Below are positions 36,666 through 39,639 of a DNA stretch of 39,639 nt, piece after piece. The notes below the pieces were generated by a model. That model saw only the letters and a list, made by a program, of their open reading frames with translations. It was not told the origin of the DNA and did not search any database. Each line of letters opens with the position of its first letter. Position 1 is the stretch's first letter. The stretch lies in the IMG/VR virus record IMGVR_UViG_3300030106_004864, positions 1 through 39,639 of that record; one strand, 5' to 3'. Source of the stretch: a virus. A program made the position numbers and the translations under genes.

Positions 36666-37138
36666 CACACCACCTCCCATTTAATATGATTGCCGTTGGC
36701 CTTTTTCTTTCCTCCAGAGTCTAAAAATATCCAGTTGTTTTTGAGTGTTCCTATAAACGGCTTGGTGCCAACCTTTCGCGGTCGTCGGCGTGTGCCGCCC
36801 CATATTGTAAACTCACCTCTAACTCTTTTTTCTTCGGGTTTTGGCTCCTCTTTTTTGAGGGCGTTTAAACGCTCCGCATCTGTTGCATCGTTCCAACATT
36901 CAACAAGGTCAGCGGGGTCGTAAAAATCCACACGGTTAAACCATGTGCCGCCGGAATGGTGCCATTCGCACGGCTTCCAAAACTCAGACTTAGCCAGCCG
37001 CAAAGCTTCCGCCTTGGTGCCTCGCCAGCCAGCAAGTTTAAGGTCTAGCGCCGTTATTCGAGAAAGAGGCTTTTTGCCGTCTTCGTAGGCGTTAAGCGCG
37101 TTGTTGCTCATGCCAGCATAAAAATTGTATCCAGCCAT
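36665..37138 (-). CDS. Unknown protein of the leftward operon (157 residues)
   Basis: A 157-residue protein. The N-terminus (MAGYNFYAGMSNNALNAYED) is followed by ITALDLKLAGWRGTKAEALR and a HHSGGTWFNRVDFYDPADLV segment. The C-terminal 60 residues are basic (TRRRPRKVGTKPF). This bipartite charge differs from the neighbours. GGGAGGG precedes ATG 37138, and GTG 37144 is an alternative. It could bind nucleic acid through its basic tail. Not recognised. Confidence 0.62.
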   Translation of the reverse strand: MAGYNFYAGMSNNALNAYEDGKKPLSRITALDLKLAGWRGTKAEALRLAKSEFWKPCEWHHSGGTWFNRVDFYDPADLVECWNDATDAERLNALKKEEPKPEEKRVRGEFTIWGGTRRRPRKVGTKPFIGTLKNNWIFLDSGGKKKANGNHIKWEVV

Positions 37139-37140
37139 TG

Positions 37141-37269
37141 TCACACCCTCCCAAGCGCCGCACTTAGTGCGGTGTCAATCTCAGGTGCAATGAATAGCAA
37201 GGCGTAGAGGATGCAGAACAAGCCAAGCAAGGCGGCGGTTTCTGCTAACATTTTAATGCGGGAGGTCAT
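37141..37269 (-). CDS. Tiny single-span membrane protein (42 residues)
   Basis: A 42-residue protein with a basic N-terminus (MTSRIKMLAET) and one hydrophobic span (AALLGLFCILYALLFIA). GAGGG precedes the ATG, which lies one base below the ArdA stop. The start of an equivalent gene is cut by the left window edge. A membrane role in host takeover or superinfection exclusion is possible but unproven. Confidence 0.62.
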   Translation of the reverse strand: MTSRIKMLAETAALLGLFCILYALLFIAPEIDTALSAALGRV

Positions 37270-37270
37270 G

Positions 37271-37807
37271 CTACACCCTCCCGAAAGCGTGGACGGTATA
37301 GTTAGCACCTTCTGCAAACTCAACGTCACCGTTTATTTTGCAATCGCGCAGAAAGGCTTCAGTGTCAAAATAATAGCGGAGATTTTCCGGAATTTCTGAC
37401 AGCATGCCGCTGCTATCTAACCAATCCTCCATGTATTCAAGTTCGCTGTCATACGTTCCCCAGTATGCGTCATTTATAGCGTCAATTTCAGCGTCAGGGC
37501 TTACGCAATCCCAATACGCTTGCACATATTCGCGCTGGTCGTGTTCAAGGTCCAACCATTCAAAAATTTTATCGTCAAGACCGCCCTCAGAATAAAGGTT
37601 GTTAGGGATACAGTCGCAATCTTGAAACATAAATTCGGGGTCTTTTTCATCAGCGTGCAATTTTTTGCAAGCGGCGTAAAAATCGGCCTTGTCTGTATAA
37701 TCGTCGAGATACAACCAAGCGCCTTTGATGCTGCCTGAGTTATATTTGGCGTATGTTCCAACATATAGCGCTGGTCGTGGTTTTGTGATAGTTGCTAGAT
37801 TATCCAT
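37271..37807 (-). CDS. ardA: ArdA-type anti-restriction protein, right copy
   Basis: A 178-residue acidic ArdA-family protein, the same length as the left copy (13-549) and with the same LYVGTYAKYNSGSIKG signature. It differs from it by many substitutions, for example in residues 30-75. ArdA proteins mimic DNA and block type I restriction. GGAGG precedes the ATG at 37807. Downstream in the same operon follow the membrane protein and the run of small acidic genes. Confidence 0.9.
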   Translation of the reverse strand: MDNLATITKPRPALYVGTYAKYNSGSIKGAWLYLDDYTDKADFYAACKKLHADEKDPEFMFQDCDCIPNNLYSEGGLDDKIFEWLDLEHDQREYVQAYWDCVSPDAEIDAINDAYWGTYDSELEYMEDWLDSSGMLSEIPENLRYYFDTEAFLRDCKINGDVEFAEGANYTVHAFGRV

Positions 37808-37845
37808 TTTTTGATCCTCCATGATCATTTAGTGGTTAGCACTTC

Positions 37846-37867
37846 GGGAGGCGTTCCAGCGCCTCCC
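37846..37867. terminator. Hairpin between small gene and ArdA (right copy)
   Basis: GGGAGGCG (37846-37853) pairs with CGCCTCCC (37860-37867), eight perfect pairs with a 6-nt loop. Compared with the left copy one G-C pair is replaced by A-T and a G-T pair by G-C, so pairing is kept while sequence changes. There is no T tract. Confidence 0.55.
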
Positions 37868-37876
37868 TAGTGCGGT

Positions 37877-38059
37877 TTAAATTTCATTCAGTGCTTTAGC
37901 TTCCGTGTGTGTGTTTGTGTAGCCTAGAACTTTGTAAAGTGGCGAACCCCAAACATGGTTTAAATCGTAATCTTTCCAAATTTCACGCTTTCCCAATTTT
38001 GGGCCTTGCACAAATTCAATTGCGATAAAGTAAGGTTTACACTTTCTTCTTTTAGCCAT
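37877..38059 (-). CDS. Small phage protein of unknown function, right-copy version
   Basis: A 60-residue basic protein (MAKRRKCKPYFIAIEFVQGP), beta-rich, with LGKREIWKDYDLNHVWGSPL, ending in TEAKALNEI. It is unrelated in its body to the gene in the same place of the left copy (617-808), though the last codons are alike. It starts in a TAATG overlap with the SprT-like stop and has GGAGGTGA as ribosome site. Function unknown. Confidence 0.65.
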   Translation of the reverse strand: MAKRRKCKPYFIAIEFVQGPKLGKREIWKDYDLNHVWGSPLYKVLGYTNTHTEAKALNEI

Positions 38060-38634
38060 TATTTCACCTCCATAGGCTGATGGTTGCATGGGCAAATTGT
38101 CGGTCCATAATTTGTGATATTTGTTTTGGTTGTCCGCGCAATGTAACCGCATGAATTGCACTCCATCTTGACCATGCGAGTGCCTTGCTTTTTGCGCTTG
38201 TTTATATCAAGTGCGGCGTGCGGGTATTTACCCAATTTTTCAATTATGGGAGTTACGTCACGTTTAAACGCATCGCTTGGGCGCGTTTCGGTCATTTTGC
38301 CAGTTAACCCGATAGCAAGCGCCGTTTTCCGAAATTTAGGGCCGTGCCCTGCTGCGATGCCTTCGATAGCGTGGATCATTTCATGGGCAAGAATTGCCAA
38401 CACTTCCAGCGGCTCATCTTGCGACATACTGATAAGCATTTCCGATGTTTCATCACTTGACGCGCTAGGATCAAAACATTGCCCAATAGTGCCAGCCTTG
38501 CCCTTTCCGCTTGCACGGCTAGACGGCCAAGAACAACTAACACGCCATTTTTTGGGTAATGATTTATTGAGGGGGTGAAATAAAGCGGCTTCCATTCTAA
38601 GCGCCGCCTCTGTGAGCCATGTTTCTCTATTCAT
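38059..38634 (-). CDS. SprT-like zinc metallopeptidase domain protein, right copy
   Basis: A 191-residue SprT-like protein with HEMIH at residues 84-88 (E85 as catalytic base), H97 as likely third ligand and the CxxC plus CxC zinc ribbon at the end. It is highly similar to the left copy at 808-1383 apart from scattered substitutions. A frame extension upstream belongs to the preceding small membrane gene. The ATG at 38634 follows GGGAG. Members cut DNA-bound proteins, and the phage role is unknown. Confidence 0.85.
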   Translation of the reverse strand: MNRETWLTEAALRMEAALFHPLNKSLPKKWRVSCSWPSSRASGKGKAGTIGQCFDPSASSDETSEMLISMSQDEPLEVLAILAHEMIHAIEGIAAGHGPKFRKTALAIGLTGKMTETRPSDAFKRDVTPIIEKLGKYPHAALDINKRKKQGTRMVKMECNSCGYIARTTKTNITNYGPTICPCNHQPMEVK

Positions 38635-38635
38635 G

Positions 38636-38815
38636 CTAACAATCTCCCAACCAAGCGCCAAGAGCGCCAACGCCACAAAAGGCATTGGCGATCATTCCAA
38701 GTTGTAAAATGGGGTTGCTATGAATTTCGGCGTTATAACCAACAATGGCTACCAGCCCTATAATATTAAGAGAAAAACAAAGGATTGCTAAATTTTTGGC
38801 TATTGTTTTCATCAT
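38636..38815 (-). CDS. Small two-span membrane protein, present only in the right copy
   Basis: A 59-residue protein with two hydrophobic stretches (IAKNLAILCFSLNIIGLVAI, then MIANAFCGVGALGAWLG) separated by a short polar loop. AGAGG lies before tandem ATGs at 38815 and 38812. It ends one base before the SprT-like gene. In the left copy the SprT-like gene is the first gene and this one is missing, so it is an insertion or deletion between the copies. Function unknown. Confidence 0.6.
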   Translation of the reverse strand: MMKTIAKNLAILCFSLNIIGLVAIVGYNAEIHSNPILQLGMIANAFCGVGALGAWLGDC

Positions 38816-38966
38816 TTTTTTACCTCTTTTTGAGTCGGCACAATTACCGTATCGTTAATATGGGGCAATGACATAACAAAGTAAAGTAAAAAATGACGAA
38901 AAATTAATTTTTTTTAATTTAATTGTTGCCGCGAGCCCTAAAAGGTGACTTAATTCCTTAAAATAG

Positions 38967-38988
38967 AGCGCTTTAGCGCTTTTTTTAT
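38967..38988 (+). terminator. Hairpin with T tract upstream of small terminase (right copy)
   Basis: AGCGCTTTAGCGCT followed by Ts. The stem is the same as in the left copy (1525-1550) but the loop differs, so the hairpin itself seems to be kept. It ends about 15 bases before the small terminase ATG. Confidence 0.55.
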
Positions 38989-39003
38989 GCGTGTATATAT
39001 AAA

Positions 39004-39495
39004 ATGACGAAACATAATTCCAAATTGACAATAAAACAGGAAAAATTCGCTCGGCAGTATGTTGGGCCTTGCGACGGTAACGCTAGCGCCGCCTACCGAG
39101 CGGTCTATAATGCCAAAAATATGAGTGACAATGTTGTTCATGTGAAAGCCTGTGAACTGTTGAAAAACGGTAAGGTGTCGGTAATGGTGGAAGAACTAAA
39201 AGCGCTTAATGCTGAGGCACAAGCTATAACAATTGAGGAAATAACGGGCGGACTGCGGCGCGTCGCGGCAGCGGCTAGCGGCGCGGGTCAGCATTCGGCT
39301 GCGGCGCAAGCATTGGTTGCGTTGGCAAAATTGGGCGGTTTAATGGTCGAAAAACGCGCAGTTTCAGTGGATGATACTAGGCAGCATTTAGATGCGGTGG
39401 CAGAGTTGGCGACAACACCAACAGAACCAGAGAAAACGCCAAAAATTGTACCAAAACCGGAACCGAACGTGGAACCAAGCCACGTAACCCATTGA
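39004..39495 (+). CDS. terS: Terminase small subunit, right copy
   Basis: A 163-residue small terminase, same length as 1563-2054 and with the same LTIKQEKFARQYV and GNASAAYRA motifs. It carries many synonymous and some amino-acid changes, especially in the Pro/Glu-rich tail. Such a pattern shows two diverged functional alleles rather than an exact repeat. No ribosome site is visible before the ATG, as in the left copy. Downstream sequence becomes nearly identical to the left copy at the stop codon. The large terminase would follow outside the window. Confidence 0.85.
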   Translation: MTKHNSKLTIKQEKFARQYVGPCDGNASAAYRAVYNAKNMSDNVVHVKACELLKNGKVSVMVEELKALNAEAQAITIEEITGGLRRVAAAASGAGQHSAAAQALVALAKLGGLMVEKRAVSVDDTRQHLDAVAELATTPTEPEKTPKIVPKPEPNVEPSHVTH

Positions 39496-39639
39496 TTTTA
39501 TTAACTTAACCAACTGATTAGTTATCTGTACCGCTCTATCTCTCCAGCGGTATTTGGGGGCGAAAACTTTATTTTCCCCGTGCTTTTTGTTTTTGCCCCC
39601 CCCTTTTTTTTTGATGGGGGGCGGATTTTATTTACACCC
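39485..39639. repeat. Right-end block nearly identical to 2044-2200
   Basis: About 155 bases match the left block with one visible difference, a T run of 9 instead of 10. It holds the same C, T and G homopolymers and no gene. The window ends inside it. This is what one expects when an assembly of a circular or circularly permuted genome returns to its start, or at a second, tandem phage copy. Confidence 0.75.

Noticed and set aside
38635-38685. Longer SprT-like protein with hydrophobic N-terminus in the right copy
   Set aside because: The extension is the out-of-frame end of the small two-span membrane gene. The left copy starts at the same MNRETW and both have a ribosome site there.

Overview
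The window is essentially one complete genome of a temperate, podovirus-like double-stranded DNA phage, about 37.3-37.4 kb per unit, plus about 2.4 kb in which the sequence runs into a second, diverged copy of its own starting region. The host is probably an alphaproteobacterium, perhaps marine. The holin resembles the 3-TM holins of alphaproteobacterial gene transfer agents, the attachment site carries the 3' part of a tRNA-Lys(UUU) gene, and the small virion and lysis proteins look like those of marine podoviruses. This host call is inference and no taxon was searched.

Layout on the + strand. 1563-18758 holds packaging and morphogenesis: small terminase, a short conserved virion-type protein, large terminase, a low-complexity protein, three tiny basic proteins, P22-like portal, scaffold, an SU10/DUF5309-type major capsid gene, adaptor, tail proteins and three large ejection-type proteins. 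18808-24711 holds a fiber, small virion proteins and a secretion/lysis cassette (two membrane or holin-like proteins, two signal-peptide proteins, a 3-TM holin, a GH24 endolysin) and a PD-(D/E)XK nuclease. 24716-25006 is an intact attP with tRNA core, five arm-type repeats and an IHF-like site, followed by integrase and a possible cargo gene. 27276-29331 is the lysogeny switch: a leftward excisionase-like/DUF3310 operon, an S24 repressor and a Cro-like regulator. 29294-34663 is the rightward recombination/replication block: resolvase-like nuclease, Sak4 ATPase, DUF669 protein, Cas4-like nuclease, zinc-finger proteins, Toprim primase-helicase, a dense hexamer array that may be the origin, and a DUF6362-like HTH protein. 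34680-38815 is a long leftward operon of tiny, mostly acidic proteins with ArdA anti-restriction and SprT-like proteins.

The strongest finding is in the major capsid gene. It is split into three exons by two group I introns of 264 and 259 nt. Exact splice sites can be read: a U-G pair in P1, a terminal G, and restored frame through conserved capsid motifs. The two introns are related to each other and neither contains an endonuclease.

Other points of interest are a strongly over-represented palindromic octamer (GTTTAAAC, at least 11 copies), an operator palindrome shared by two promoters of the switch, a promoter-terminator leader upstream of the excisionase-like operon, and the diverged terminal duplication that ends in about 155 nearly identical bases. 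Because attP is intact and internal, the sequence is not a single integrated prophage. It is either a circular or circularly permuted phage genome assembled through a strain-variable region, or the junction of two tandem related prophages.
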